A stretch of 64,000 nucleotides of DNA from Chromatiales bacterium (GCA_027032075.1 JALVOC010000159.1:1-64000), one strand, 5' to 3'. Shown: positions 27,407 through 36,847, numbered from the stretch's first letter. The notes: generated by a model not told the origin, from the letters alone. A program made the numbers and translations.

Positions 27407-27911
27407 ACTTTTGCTGATTCCTGCTGTTGTTCTGATATCCCCGCCGGTACTGGCGCATGACAACGGTCTGGCAACGGGCCTGTTCGCCGGTTTGAGCCAT
27501 CCCGTAAGCGGTGTTGATCATCTTGCCGCGCTCGTCTTGGCGGGTGTCTTCATCGGGCGGTTTGTCTCCGGCCGACGACTGGCCTTGGGCGGCCTGTTGC
27601 TTGCCCTTGGGCTGGGTGCAGGCGGTGGCCTGCTGCTCGGGGCGCAGGCGTGGGTGGAAGGCGCGATTCTGCTTTCCCTGCCGGTGTTTTTCGCCCTGCA
27701 ATGGATAAGGCATGCTGGCCGGATGAAAATCGCTGTCATCATGATGGGGCTGTTTATGATTGCCCATGGCTGGGCGCATGGCGTGGCAATGGGCGGTATG
27801 GATACAGGTTTTGCCATCGGTTTTCTGCTGGCCTCCGCAGGGGTGATGGGACTCTCCAGCCTGTTTGGTGCGGCGCTTGAATCCAGGTTGACAGCGGCAG
27901 GCCATGCCTGA
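27390..27911 (+). CDS. HupE/UreJ-family nickel permease
   Basis: A 173-residue membrane protein with a signal-like start (cleavage near PPVLAHDN) and about six hydrophobic segments. SHPVSGVDHLAALVLAG is the HupE/UreJ metal motif, and MIAHGWAHGVAMG is a second His-containing block. It probably imports nickel for the urease. GAAGGAG upstream supports ATG 27390. It overlaps ureE by 17 bases and ureF by 8. Confidence 0.9.
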   Translation: MKHWHKLLLIPAVVLISPPVLAHDNGLATGLFAGLSHPVSGVDHLAALVLAGVFIGRFVSGRRLALGGLLLALGLGAGGGLLLGAQAWVEGAILLSLPVFFALQWIRHAGRMKIAVIMMGLFMIAHGWAHGVAMGGMDTGFAIGFLLASAGVMGLSSLFGAALESRLTAAGHA

Positions 27912-28593
27912 TTCCAGCCTGCCGGGTCTGCGCCTGCTGCAATTAATCAGTCCGACCCTCCCGACCGGTGCCTTTACCTATTCGCAAGGTATGGAGTGGG
28001 CGGTTGAGTGCGGTTGGCTGAAAAATGAAAGGGACACGCGGCACTGGCTGCAATCCGTATTGAACGGCAGCCTGCAATATCTCGAACTGCCGGTACTGGT
28101 TCGCCTCTATCAGGCGGCTGACAGTAAGGATCGTGATTCATTTCAACACTGGAGCCGCTGGCTGTACGCCAGCCGCGAAACACATGAGCTGCGAGATGAG
28201 GAAAAACAGCGGGCGCGGGCCTTGTTTACCGTGTTAAGAAAACTGCCGCATAGCGACTACTGGCCTGAACTGGAAAACTGGCAGCAGGCTCTTTTCTGCA
28301 GCCAGCTTGCAGGCTATGCCCTTGCCGCAAATCACTGGCATATTTCTTTAAAGGATTTACTTACAGGCTACACCTGGAGCTGGCTGGAGAATGCGGTGGC
28401 TGTTGCGGTCAAGCTGGTGCCGCTGGGGCAAACGGAAGGCCAGTGCCTGTTGTATGAACTCAGTACAGAAATCGGCACGCTGGTCGAATGTGCCACCGCG
28501 CTCGAGGAAGAGGAAATCGGTGCCAGTACGCCGGCGCTGGCGATTGCCAGCAGCCTGCACGAAAACCAGTACAGCCGTTTGTTCAGATCGTGA
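27904..28593 (+). CDS. ureF: Urease accessory protein UreF
   Basis: A 229-residue helical accessory protein that links UreD to UreG and gates GTP hydrolysis. LISPTLPTGAFTYSQGMEWA at the N terminus and SRETHELRDEEKQR are characteristic. It begins inside the last codons of the hupE/ureJ gene. Confidence 0.94.
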   Translation: MPDSSLPGLRLLQLISPTLPTGAFTYSQGMEWAVECGWLKNERDTRHWLQSVLNGSLQYLELPVLVRLYQAADSKDRDSFQHWSRWLYASRETHELRDEEKQRARALFTVLRKLPHSDYWPELENWQQALFCSQLAGYALAANHWHISLKDLLTGYTWSWLENAVAVAVKLVPLGQTEGQCLLYELSTEIGTLVECATALEEEEIGASTPALAIASSLHENQYSRLFRS

Positions 28594-28607
28594 TTTGAGG
28601 AGAAACC

Positions 28608-29228
28608 ATGAACCGTAAAGCACCTTTACGTGTCGGAGTCGGTGGCCCTGTAGGTTCCGGCAAGACAGCCCTGCTCGAACAGTTATGCAAGGCGATGCGC
28701 GATGATTACAGTATTGCCGTGGTCACCAATGATATCTACACCCGTGAGGATCAGCGCATCCTCACCGAAGCGCAGGCACTGGAAGCCGAGCGCATCGTTG
28801 GTGTGGAAACCGGTGGTTGTCCGCACACCGCCATCCGTGAAGATGCCTCGATGAATCTGGCTGCGGTCGAGGATCTCTCGCGAAAGTTTACCGATCTGGA
28901 TGTGATTTTTATCGAAAGCGGTGGTGACAACCTCAGCGCCACCTTCAGTCCGGAACTGGCTGATTTGACGATCTATGTCATCGACGTCGCCTCCGGCGAA
29001 AAAATCCCGCGCAAAGGCGGACCCGGCATCACCAGATCCGATCTCCTGGTGATCAACAAAATCGATCTTGCCGATATGGTTGGTGCTTCCCTGCAAGTGA
29101 TGGAAGCAGACAGCCGCCGCATGCGTGGTGACAAACCTTTTGTCTTTACCCAGTTGAAAAACCGGGAGGGACTGGATGTCGTTATCGGGTTTCTTCAGCG
29201 TGAAGGAATGTTGCAGAGTTGTGCCTGA
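28608..29228 (+). CDS. ureG: Urease accessory GTPase UreG
   Basis: A 206-residue SIMIBI GTPase driving nickel insertion. The P-loop is [12 protein letters not shown], the metal-binding Cys-Pro-His is in [13 protein letters not shown], and NKIDLAD is the guanine-specificity motif. It is the last gene of the urea operon, with a GGAG site 8 bases ahead of ATG. Confidence 0.97.
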   Translation: MNRKAPLRVGVGGPVGSGKTALLEQLCKAMRDDYSIAVVTNDIYTREDQRILTEAQALEAERIVGVETGGCPHTAIREDASMNLAAVEDLSRKFTDLDVIFIESGGDNLSATFSPELADLTIYVIDVASGEKIPRKGGPGITRSDLLVINKIDLADMVGASLQVMEADSRRMRGDKPFVFTQLKNREGLDVVIGFLQREGMLQSCA

Positions 29229-29383
29229 AGGGAAAGGTGGAGGTGAAACGCGCCAATCCTGGTGGGGGTAAATTGTGAGGGCGGTCATATTTCTTTGTGG
29301 GCGTCGGGAAACGCTGCTGCCGTCACACTGGTTTTATTTACGGCGCGTCTAATTGCCTTACGGCTTTTTGAGTCCGGGAGAAC

Positions 29384-29416
29384 TTGCTTTGCATACAAAG
29401 TTGCATTATAGTGCAA
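29384..29416 (+). promoter_or_regulatory. Promoter-operator of ArsR-family gene 2
   Basis: TTGCTT (29384-29389) and TATAGT (29407-29412) are 17 bp apart. The imperfect palindrome TTGCATTATAGTGCAA (29401-29416) covers the -10, so a bound repressor would block transcription. The -10 ends six bases before ATG 29419, implying a leaderless message. Confidence 0.6.
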
Positions 29417-29418
29417 CC

Positions 29419-29820
29419 ATGCAAATGATAACGATACAACCCGAGACCCTGTTCCAGGCTCTGGCCGACGACACCCGCCTGCGCATCATTCGTCTGCTGG
29501 CGACTGTGGAAGAAGAGGCTTGTCTCTGTGAACTGGTGGACAGCCTCCAGGAACCGGCTTATAAACTCTCGCGTCATTTGAAAATCCTGCGCCAGGCCGG
29601 CTTGCTCTCTTCCCGCAAGGACGGCCGCTGGGTCTATCACCGTTTGGTATCAAAGCCCCCATATATGAAGAAGCTGTACGCAACGATCCGGGCGCTGCCG
29701 GATCCGGATCTGTTCTATCAAGCGGATCTCGCACGCTTTAAGGATCGTATGTGTTTGCGCGAGGACGGGCAGTGCCGCGTGGGTATCCTCTCTGCTGGCT
29801 TGAGAGCAGGGGCCAGATAA
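29419..29820 (+). CDS. ArsR-family metal-responsive regulator (2)
   Basis: A 133-residue winged-helix repressor with ALADDTRLRIIRLL at the N terminus and a Cys-x-Cys metal motif in EACLCELVDSL. The recognition helix region is AYKLSRHLKILRQAG, and more cysteines follow (RMCLRE, GQCRV). ATG 29419 sits right after the promoter palindrome, and no ribosome-binding site fits. It precedes an RND metal-efflux operon and probably controls it. An earlier in-frame start (29353) would lie upstream of the promoter. Confidence 0.85.
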   Translation: MQMITIQPETLFQALADDTRLRIIRLLATVEEEACLCELVDSLQEPAYKLSRHLKILRQAGLLSSRKDGRWVYHRLVSKPPYMKKLYATIRALPDPDLFYQADLARFKDRMCLREDGQCRVGILSAGLRAGAR

Positions 29821-30004
29821 TGGTCTGCCCGGGTCGTGCCGCAACTGCAGCCGGGCAGGCGAGGCCGCCATCCTGGCGCCACCTGCAGGTGATGATCTCT
29901 GTGTTCCCCAGTGTCCTGCGAACAGAGGGGCAAAGCAGTATGTTACCAGGCAACATGCCTTTTAGTTGTGGATATCTGGGTAAGGGAACAGGATAATACC
30001 TACC

Positions 30005-30316
30005 ATGGTCCGGTTCATTGTACAGTTGCTTATCGTCTCGCTACTCACGCTGAACATTGCGTGGGCAGTGGACGAGTGCGCGTTCACTGATCCCGGGCAG
30101 ACGAACAGTGTTTTTCAGATCGACGACTCGTCACCCGATACACCAAATGGCGGCCTCGGCTGCGATGACTGGTGTCATGCCTGGGTAAACCCCATTGGCC
30201 TGACGGGAAGTAATATTCTGGATGTCCATATCCTCGCCACCTTCAGTGGTGGTGCCTGCATACTTTCTTATTCCTCTCTATCGATATCGCCACCGTTCCA
30301 TCCTCCCATTGCCTGA
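30005..30316 (+). CDS. Small exported Cys-containing protein of metal operon (CzcI-like)
   Basis: A 103-residue protein with a signal peptide (cleavage near NIAWAVDE) and a cysteine/histidine patch GLGCDDWCHAWVNP. Small periplasmic proteins of this kind often precede czcCBA operons (CzcI-like). The C terminus ends in SPPFHPPIA. Function unknown; metal binding in the periplasm is a reasonable guess from the motif and position. Confidence 0.55.
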   Translation: MVRFIVQLLIVSLLTLNIAWAVDECAFTDPGQTNSVFQIDDSSPDTPNGGLGCDDWCHAWVNPIGLTGSNILDVHILATFSGGACILSYSSLSISPPFHPPIA

Positions 30317-30456
30317 TCCTGCGTGATACGCGTGCCCGCTGGCGTGACGCGTGAATACGACCTGCCGGGTCCGCCGGTCGGTTGATGATTACCCTGAACT
30401 GATTTGCTTGAGCGCTTTTTACGTGCAATTCCGATCACTGAGTGGAGGAAAGGGCG

Positions 30457-30624
30457 ATGAATCGAATAGTGATTTTGTTTTGTGCCGTGCCGTGGTCATC
30501 GGTAAACGGGGTGGATCGCGGTGGTTTAGCGAAGCCGCTGTCTTTTGACACCGACACAGAAAAGACCCGGGAGAAGGCGTCTAAACAGAAATCGGCTACG
30601 TCCACACCACGTGCAGGGTGTTAA
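30457..30624 (+). CDS. Small hypothetical protein before czcC
   Basis: A 55-residue open frame with a strong ribosome-binding site (GGAGGA, 30444-30449) seven bases before its ATG, ending 3 bp before the TolC-type gene. The N terminus is mildly hydrophobic (MNRIVILFCAVPW) and the rest is charged. No family recognised. It could be a short translated leader that feeds ribosomes to the next gene. Confidence 0.4.
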   Translation: MNRIVILFCAVPWSSVNGVDRGGLAKPLSFDTDTEKTREKASKQKSATSTPRAGC

Positions 30625-30627
30625 ACG

Positions 30628-31983
30628 ATGATTGAGAAACACAAACCAAAAATCAGGAAACATTTTATGCGTTTACTACGTATTTCAGGGGCAGCGCTCA
30701 TCGGCGGCCTGGCAGTTACCACCGTGCAAGCGGCACAGCCGGCAGATACAGGAGCTTTGTCTTTATCAGGTGAAAGAAATATTCCAGCGGTAAACACCAG
30801 CACCGCACTCTCTCGTGATCAAGCTGTCGCGCAGGCATTGGCGCAAAACCCCGCTTTTCTTGCACTGAAACGGCAAATCGATGTGGCTTATGCCCAACGT
30901 GAGCAGGCCGATGGTTTTGAGTCCCCCACCATCTACTGGGAATTCGAAGAGGCCAATCGTTCCAATGCCAGCGGTATCGGCAGCCAGATTTTTGGTATCG
31001 AACAATCGTTTGAATGGTTTGGTGTCCGCAGCGCGCGTAAACAATTCGCGGATTTTGGAATTGAGGTCACCAGGGCGCTCGTGGAACGCGGTCGCTTGCG
31101 CCTCACTGCGCGCGTTTTCAAGGCCTATGATCAGGTCCTGCTGGCGGAAGCAAGGCAACGCCTTCTGGAACAGATGGTGACCCTGAATAATGAAGCGGTG
31201 GTGATTAGTCGTACCCGCTTTAAAGCCAGCGAAGGTCAATATGTTGATTTGATGCGGACCCGCTTGCGGCAAAATCAATTGCAAAACGAATTGCTTAAGG
31301 TACAGGCAGACGTAGCCGGGGCACGCCGGGCACTGCTCCGTTTGCTGGGTAAGGAAAACGAAACTATACGGTTAACGGATAAACTGAATTATGAATCACT
31401 CGCAGCGCAAAACAGGACCTGGTTACAACGCTTCGAGCAAGGAGGGCCCACCTTCGTTCTACTCGATCGTCGTATCCGTCAGGCGGAACGTCGATTGGAA
31501 ATGGCGCGTGAGGGTCGCTATCCGGAAATCACCCTCGGCATCGGGCAACAACGTTTAAACGATGGTGTCAATCGTGAAGATGCCTGGGCAGGCCGCCTGA
31601 GTTTCAAACTACCGCTTCCCGGCAGCGACAGGCAAAGCGGCCTCGAGGCCGAGGCCCTGGCGCAACGCTATGCCATCACCGATGAAGCAGAGGCGCAACG
31701 GCTTGAAGCCCGTAGCTTGTTTTATCAGAGCATGAAAATTGCCCGGACACTCGATGAACAACTGCAAGACTATCAAGCGGTGATGTTGCCGGATGCGGAG
31801 GATCAGCTTAAAGCTGCGCGGCAAGCCTATCGCGTCGGCCGCATCGATGCATTGAACCTGCTGGACGTTTACACCACCTATTTGGATATTCAACTCAGCT
31901 ATCTTGAAACGCTGGTTCGTTATCGGGGGGTGGTTGTCGATCTGGAGACGCAGGGTGAAGCGCTGTGGGAGGTGGACTTGTGA
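30628..31983 (+). CDS. RND efflux outer-membrane channel (TolC/CzcC type)
   Basis: A 451-residue TolC-family protein: the outer-membrane duct of a heavy-metal RND pump. A signal peptide is followed by two repeated outer-membrane efflux domains (about residues 65-245 and 270-445), rich in helix and ending LVRYRGVVVDLETQGEALW. The second Met (30667) may be the true start, since it puts the hydrophobic signal segment nearer the N terminus. Its stop overlaps the adaptor gene start by one base. Confidence 0.88.
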   Translation: MIEKHKPKIRKHFMRLLRISGAALIGGLAVTTVQAAQPADTGALSLSGERNIPAVNTSTALSRDQAVAQALAQNPAFLALKRQIDVAYAQREQADGFESPTIYWEFEEANRSNASGIGSQIFGIEQSFEWFGVRSARKQFADFGIEVTRALVERGRLRLTARVFKAYDQVLLAEARQRLLEQMVTLNNEAVVISRTRFKASEGQYVDLMRTRLRQNQLQNELLKVQADVAGARRALLRLLGKENETIRLTDKLNYESLAAQNRTWLQRFEQGGPTFVLLDRRIRQAERRLEMAREGRYPEITLGIGQQRLNDGVNREDAWAGRLSFKLPLPGSDRQSGLEAEALAQRYAITDEAEAQRLEARSLFYQSMKIARTLDEQLQDYQAVMLPDAEDQLKAARQAYRVGRIDALNLLDVYTTYLDIQLSYLETLVRYRGVVVDLETQGEALWEVDL

Positions 31984-33065
31984 TGAATTTGAAATTAACG
32001 ATGAGATGGAATATGACGATGAAACAGATAACGCTTATCAGTACTTTGATTGCAGTGATGCTCTATGCCTCAGCCGTTATTGCAGAAGAGGAAGAAACGG
32101 TTAAGCTGAAGCTAAACGAATTTGCTTCCAAAGGCGTGGTGACAGAAAAAGTCAAGCTTCGCACTCTGCGCGATACGTTACAGGCACCTGCCGAAGTTAC
32201 TTTTAATGAAACACGTCGGGTAGTGATAACCGCGCGTACAACTGGCTGGATTGAAAAGGTCGCCGTATTTGCGAATCAACGGGTAAAAAAGAACCAGGTG
32301 TTGGCTGAAGTCTACAGTCCGGAATTTCTAAGTGCGCAACAGGAATATCTTTTAATCAATGCTCGTGCACAGCGCCCCGCTTCCAAAGATCAAACATTGT
32401 TGAGTGATGCTGAGCAGCGTTTGCGCATTCTCGGCCTTACGGACAAAAAAATCAAACAGCTTGCTGTGAGTGGAAAGTCCTATCCATTTCTTCCCGTTCA
32501 CAGCCCGATCAATGGTACGGTTGTTAGTCACAGGTTGAACGTTGGCGACACGGTGAAACGTGGACAGGTGCTTTATGTGGTCGCTGATCTTCGTAATTTG
32601 TGGGCGAATATCGCGCTGACCGAATCGCAACTCGCTCAAGTACAACGCGGGCAGACGGTTTCGTTATCGGTTCAGGCTTATCCTGAACACCGTTTCATGG
32701 GGAAGATCCTGTCTGTAGGCGCCGTGATGGATGAACAGACCCGCACCATCAAAGCCCGTGCTCTTGTCGGCAACCCGGAGAGGTTGCTCAAGGTCGGCAT
32801 GTTTGCCGATGCGCGAATCGAAATTGGCGGTGGCAAGCCCGTCTTGGCGATTCCGGCAGGGAGCATTGTTCAGTTCCAGGGGCAAACGACTGTATTCAAA
32901 GTGGAGGGTGATGAATTGCAGCCACAGGTTATTGAGGCTGGAACAACCCGCAGTGGCTGGACGGAAATCAAGGTGGGCCTGGCTGCGGGTGACGAAGTTG
33001 CTACGCAGGGTGTATTCCTCCTCAAATCCATGCTGCTTAAATCACAAATCGGCGATGTAGATTAG
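31983..33065 (+). CDS. RND efflux periplasmic adaptor (CzcB/CusB type)
   Basis: A 360-residue membrane-fusion protein with a signal segment (near ASAVIAEEE). The order is beta-barrel, lipoyl and hairpin: GWIEKVAVFANQRVKKNQ, a helical hairpin at about 120-160, then FLPVHSPINGTVVSHRLNVG. A C-terminal membrane-proximal domain follows. It has no added metal-binding domain, so it is a compact adaptor. The ATG overlaps the TGA of the channel gene, and czcA starts 10 bp after the stop. Confidence 0.88.
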   Translation: MNLKLTMRWNMTMKQITLISTLIAVMLYASAVIAEEEETVKLKLNEFASKGVVTEKVKLRTLRDTLQAPAEVTFNETRRVVITARTTGWIEKVAVFANQRVKKNQVLAEVYSPEFLSAQQEYLLINARAQRPASKDQTLLSDAEQRLRILGLTDKKIKQLAVSGKSYPFLPVHSPINGTVVSHRLNVGDTVKRGQVLYVVADLRNLWANIALTESQLAQVQRGQTVSLSVQAYPEHRFMGKILSVGAVMDEQTRTIKARALVGNPERLLKVGMFADARIEIGGGKPVLAIPAGSIVQFQGQTTVFKVEGDELQPQVIEAGTTRSGWTEIKVGLAAGDEVATQGVFLLKSMLLKSQIGDVD

Positions 33066-33075
33066 GAGAAACAGG

Positions 33076-36000
33076 ATGCTAGAAAAACTCGTCGAACTCT
33101 CGTTACGCTATAAATTCCTGGTGCTGGTCGCCTTTGCGGTAATCGCCTTTGCGGGTGTACGCGCCATCACCTCGCTACCTATTGACGCCTTCCCGGACGT
33201 GACGCCGGTGCAGGTCAACATTTATACCGAATCGCCCGGACTGGCCGCCGAGGACGTGGAGCAGTTACTGACCTTCCCGGTCGAGTCGGGCATGGCGGGT
33301 CTGCCCGGTGTGCAGGAAATCCGTTCCGTATCGCTGTTTGGCCTGTCCTATGTGTCGGTGTATTTCGAGGATGCCATGGACATCTACTTTGCCCGCCGTC
33401 TGGTGATGGAGCGTCTGCAGGAAGTCTCCGACCGTATTCCCGAGGGCTACGGGACGCCGGAAATGGGTCCAAACACATCAGGGTTGGGCCAAGTGTTTTG
33501 GTACACACTTGAACGTGCCGATGCGCGCCTGGCCAAACCCTCCGACATGGATCTGCGTACCTGGCAGGACTGGAGCGTGCGCCTGATCCTGCGCACGGCA
33601 CCGGGTGTCGATGACGTGATGTCCTGGGGTGGGCAGGAACGTCAGTATCAAGCGCAGATCGATCCACGCAAGCTACTTAAATACGGGCTTTCGTACCGGC
33701 GCGTGATGGAAGCCATCGCGGCCAACAACCGTCAGGTTGGTGGCCAGTACATCAATCTTGGCCCGGAGCAATATCTGGTTCGTGGTTTGGGACTCGTAAA
33801 CAATGAACGGGACATTGGCACTATTGTGCTCAAGGTTGTTGACGGTACGCCGGTTTATCTGCGTGACATCGCCGATATTCGTCAGGCACCGGCGCTGCGT
33901 ACGGGTGCCGTGACCCGTGACGGCAAAGAAGTGGTGCTGGGTATGGCATTGGCACGCATTGGTGAGAATGCCAAGAACGTTGTGGATGCCGTCAAGGCAA
34001 AGCTGGCGACGGCCGAGTCAGCCCTGCCCGAAAGTGTCAAAATGCGCCCCATTTATGATCGCACCGAACTGGTGGAAAAGGCGGTAGCGACTGCGGAGCG
34101 TGCGCTGATCGAAGGCTCCATTCTGGTTGCTATCGTACTGTTTCTGTTCCTTGGTGAAATCCGCTCGGCACTGGTCGTAATCGCCGCATTGCCGCTGGCG
34201 ATGCTGATTGCCTTCATTTTTATGGGTGAGATGGGGCTGTCGGCCAATCTCATGTCGCTGGCGGGACTGGCGATTGGTATCGGTATGATGGTGGATGGCG
34301 CAGTGGTGATGACCGAAAACGCCTTCCGCATCATGGCGGAATGGCGCGAAAGAGGCAAAAAGGGCGAAAAGGTCAACAGAACGGCAGCGGTTCTGACAGC
34401 ATCACGCGAGGTGGCCAACCCGATTGCCTTCGCCATCCTCATTATCATTGTCGTATTCCTGCCGTTGTTCAGCCTGCAAGGACTGGAGGGCAAGCTGTTC
34501 AAACCTATGGCCTTCAATATCAGTTTCGCTATGGCGGGATCGCTGCTGCTGACGCTGACCCTGATCCCGGTATTGGCGGTGCTCATCCTCAAACCCAAAG
34601 AGGAACGCGATACTCTGTTGGTGCGCTGGCTTAAACGGGGTTATTTGCCACTGCTTGCCTGGTCGCTGGCCAACAAGAAAAAAGTCATTGTCGCGGCTGT
34701 CGGTTTGATGATTGCCAGCCTGGCGTTGTTCCCGCTACTCGGCAAGGAATTTATGCCGCAATTGCAGGAAGGTTCCATCATGTGGCGTATCACGTCCATT
34801 CCGTCGACTTCGCTGGAGCAATCCATCGCCATTTCCAAGGATGTTTCGAAGATATTGACTGAATTCCCTGAAGTGAACACCACCTTGGCGATGATCGGCC
34901 GGGCAGAAAAAGGGGAGACAGCGGATGTCAACTATATGGAGATCTACACCGAATTGAAACCACACGATGAATGGGCATCAGGACGCAGTATCGAGCAACT
35001 GGTTGCCGCAATGCGTGAGAAGCTGGAAGAAACAGTACCCACCGCAGTGATTGCCTTCACCCAGCCGATTCAGATGCGTGTGGAAGAGTTGATCTCCGGT
35101 GTGCGTGCCACCCTGGCGGCCAAGCTCTATGGTGAGGATCTTGGTGAACTGGACCGCCTCAGCCAGGCGATCAAAAATGCCATCAGTCAGGTACCGGGTG
35201 TGGCGGACCTGTCGCTGGAGGCCAATATCGGCAAACCGCAGATCCGTATCCAGGTCAACCGTAAACAACTGGCCCGTTACGGGTTGAATGCCGATGATGT
35301 CCTCTCCATCGTGCGTAACGGCATCGGTAACGAACCGGTCTCGACGCTCATCGACGGCGTCAAGCGTTTCGATATCACCGCACGCCTGCATGATCCGGCC
35401 AAGACCGATGTGGAAGCAATCAAGGCCATTCCGCTGCAGACGGCCGGTGGTGCCATTGTGCCCCTCTCGCGGGTCGCCGATGTCTCGGTGGCCGAGGGAT
35501 ACTCGTTCGTGCGCCGGGAGCAGTTACAACGTTACGCAGTGATCCAGATGGACGTACGCGGCCGTGATGTGGATGGTTTCGTCAGGGATGCCGAGGCCGC
35601 GATTGCGCAGCAGGTAAAACTGCCGCCTGGCTACTGGATCGAGTGGGGTGGTGCATTCGAAAACCAGCAACGTGCATTGCAGCGGCTGTCCATCATTGTA
35701 CCGTTGACCATCTTTTTTATCTTCGTGCTGTTATATACAGCCTTCAACTCGGTGAAATACGCAGCACTGATCATTGCCAACGTGCCGTTTGCCGCCATTG
35801 GCGGTGTCGTATCCTTGTTCATCAGTGGCCAGTATCTGTCCGTACCCTCGGCCATTGGTTTTATTGCTGTGTTTGGTGTGGCCATGTTGAACGGCATCGT
35901 GCTGGTAAGCTTCATCAACGAGCAGCGTGAGAAAGGCTTGTCAGTCGCCGAAGCTGTGCGTCAGGGTGCTGAGTTGCGACTGCGACCTGTGATGATGACG

Positions 36001-36180
36001 GCCAGTGTGGCCATCCTTGGTCTTATTCCCATGCTGTTATCCGCCGGTGTTGGCGCGGAAACCCAACGGCCATTGGCGACGGTGGTGGTTGGTGGACTCA
36101 TCACTTCCACTTTGCTCACACTGGTGTTGTTGCCAGTGATCTACGAGTGGATGGAAACCAGAAAGGAGAGAACACAATGA
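33076..36180 (+). CDS. Heavy-metal RND efflux pump (CzcA/CusA family)
   Basis: A 1034-residue inner-membrane proton antiporter with 12 membrane segments and two large periplasmic regions. The fourth-segment motif reads IGIGMMVDGAVVMTENAF; its Asp is essential for proton coupling in HME-RND pumps. The motif is neither the classic zinc-type nor the copper/silver-type sequence, so the metal is uncertain. FMPQLQEGSIMWR and LVLLPVIYEWME are other family landmarks. It is the third gene of a CBA operon, and its stop overlaps the PII-like gene. Confidence 0.92.
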   Translation: MLEKLVELSLRYKFLVLVAFAVIAFAGVRAITSLPIDAFPDVTPVQVNIYTESPGLAAEDVEQLLTFPVESGMAGLPGVQEIRSVSLFGLSYVSVYFEDAMDIYFARRLVMERLQEVSDRIPEGYGTPEMGPNTSGLGQVFWYTLERADARLAKPSDMDLRTWQDWSVRLILRTAPGVDDVMSWGGQERQYQAQIDPRKLLKYGLSYRRVMEAIAANNRQVGGQYINLGPEQYLVRGLGLVNNERDIGTIVLKVVDGTPVYLRDIADIRQAPALRTGAVTRDGKEVVLGMALARIGENAKNVVDAVKAKLATAESALPESVKMRPIYDRTELVEKAVATAERALIEGSILVAIVLFLFLGEIRSALVVIAALPLAMLIAFIFMGEMGLSANLMSLAGLAIGIGMMVDGAVVMTENAFRIMAEWRERGKKGEKVNRTAAVLTASREVANPIAFAILIIIVVFLPLFSLQGLEGKLFKPMAFNISFAMAGSLLLTLTLIPVLAVLILKPKEERDTLLVRWLKRGYLPLLAWSLANKKKVIVAAVGLMIASLALFPLLGKEFMPQLQEGSIMWRITSIPSTSLEQSIAISKDVSKILTEFPEVNTTLAMIGRAEKGETADVNYMEIYTELKPHDEWASGRSIEQLVAAMREKLEETVPTAVIAFTQPIQMRVEELISGVRATLAAKLYGEDLGELDRLSQAIKNAISQVPGVADLSLEANIGKPQIRIQVNRKQLARYGLNADDVLSIVRNGIGNEPVSTLIDGVKRFDITARLHDPAKTDVEAIKAIPLQTAGGAIVPLSRVADVSVAEGYSFVRREQLQRYAVIQMDVRGRDVDGFVRDAEAAIAQQVKLPPGYWIEWGGAFENQQRALQRLSIIVPLTIFFIFVLLYTAFNSVKYAALIIANVPFAAIGGVVSLFISGQYLSVPSAIGFIAVFGVAMLNGIVLVSFINEQREKGLSVAEAVRQGAELRLRPVMMTASVAILGLIPMLLSAGVGAETQRPLATVVVGGLITSTLLTLVLLPVIYEWMETRKERTQ

Positions 36181-36506
36181 AAGAAATAAAAGCCTTCGTC
36201 CATCGCAATCGCGTAGCCGATGTCGTCCATGCACTGAACGAAGCCGGTTTTTGCAATGCCAACTGCAACCTCTCGGTGATCGACGTCAAGGGCACGTTGG
36301 ACGCCCTTGACAGTCAGGAACGCGATTATTCGCTGGAACTTGGCGAAGCCATTATCACCGAGGTCAAACTGGAACTGGTGTGCGCAGATGAACGCGCCGA
36401 CACGGCAGTGCAGTTGATCCGTGATAACGCCCGTACCGGGCAAGCCCGCGCCGGATGGGTGTTTGTCAGTGACATCGTTGCCAGCTATGCTATCGAAGAT
36501 GATTGA
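36177..36506 (+). CDS. PII-like protein linked to metal RND pump
   Basis: A 109-residue PII/GlnB-fold protein. The C-terminal block AGWVFVSDIVASY corresponds to the PII signature region. The usual T-loop sequence with its uridylylated Tyr is not seen, and a CNANC motif lies at about residues 24-28. It starts inside the czcA stop codon (ATGA). A PII-like group known as PII-NG is found next to heavy-metal RND pumps, and this gene fits it by position and size. Its job may be to sense metal or nucleotide and act on the pump; that is inference. Confidence 0.78.
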   Translation: MKEIKAFVHRNRVADVVHALNEAGFCNANCNLSVIDVKGTLDALDSQERDYSLELGEAIITEVKLELVCADERADTAVQLIRDNARTGQARAGWVFVSDIVASYAIEDD

Positions 36507-36700
36507 CGCAAAGGGCGGGAGTGGCACAGGGGAATGATGGCCACGGAAAATCAGCGGGCCGTTGTTTAGCCTGGCGACCTGAATATCAATTGGAATGAAT
36601 CCTGGGATATGCTTGGTCTTTACGATGCAACAAAGGCGTAAAAAAACACGTTCCATCTTTGTTTGCAGGTGAGACGGGGCGAGGGGGATGTCAAACGAAA
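36507..36700. other. Gap between PII-like gene and tRNA terminator
   Basis: About 190 bp with no open frame that has a ribosome-binding site and no clear hairpin terminator for the efflux operon. I see nothing else in it. Confidence 0.4.
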
Positions 36701-36728
36701 AAAGCGCTGAAAAATCAGCGCTTTTTGT
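36701..36728 (-). terminator. Intrinsic terminator after tRNA-Leu
   Basis: AAAGCGCTGA (36701-36710) pairs with TCAGCGCTTT (36715-36724) around an AAAA loop. On the minus strand the stem is followed by a run of T (the A-run at 36698-36703 on the plus strand). It ends transcription of the minus-strand tRNA and could also work on the plus strand (TTTTT). Confidence 0.75.
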
Positions 36729-36760
36729 GGTTTCCGGTGGCCCGTGATTGCCTGTTGATT

Positions 36761-36847
36761 TGGTGCCGAGGAGAGGACTTGAACCTCCACGGGGTTGCCC
36801 CCACTAGCACCTGAAGCTAGCGTGTCTACCAATTTCACCACCTCGGC
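36761..36847 (-). tRNA. tRNA-Leu (anticodon CAG)
   Basis: An 87-nt class II tRNA read on the minus strand. The acceptor GCCGAGG at 36847-36841 pairs with the segment at 36765-36771. The anticodon loop TTCAGGT is closed by CTAGC/GCTAG, there is a long variable arm (GGGGGCAACCCC) and a T-loop GTTCAAGTC. The CCA end is encoded (36763-36761). The anticodon CAG reads CUG leucine codons. Confidence 0.95.

Noticed and set aside
36761-36847. tRNA-Leu as an integration site for a genomic island
   Set aside because: No repeat of the tRNA end, integrase or atypical DNA is next to it; both flanks look like ordinary chromosome.
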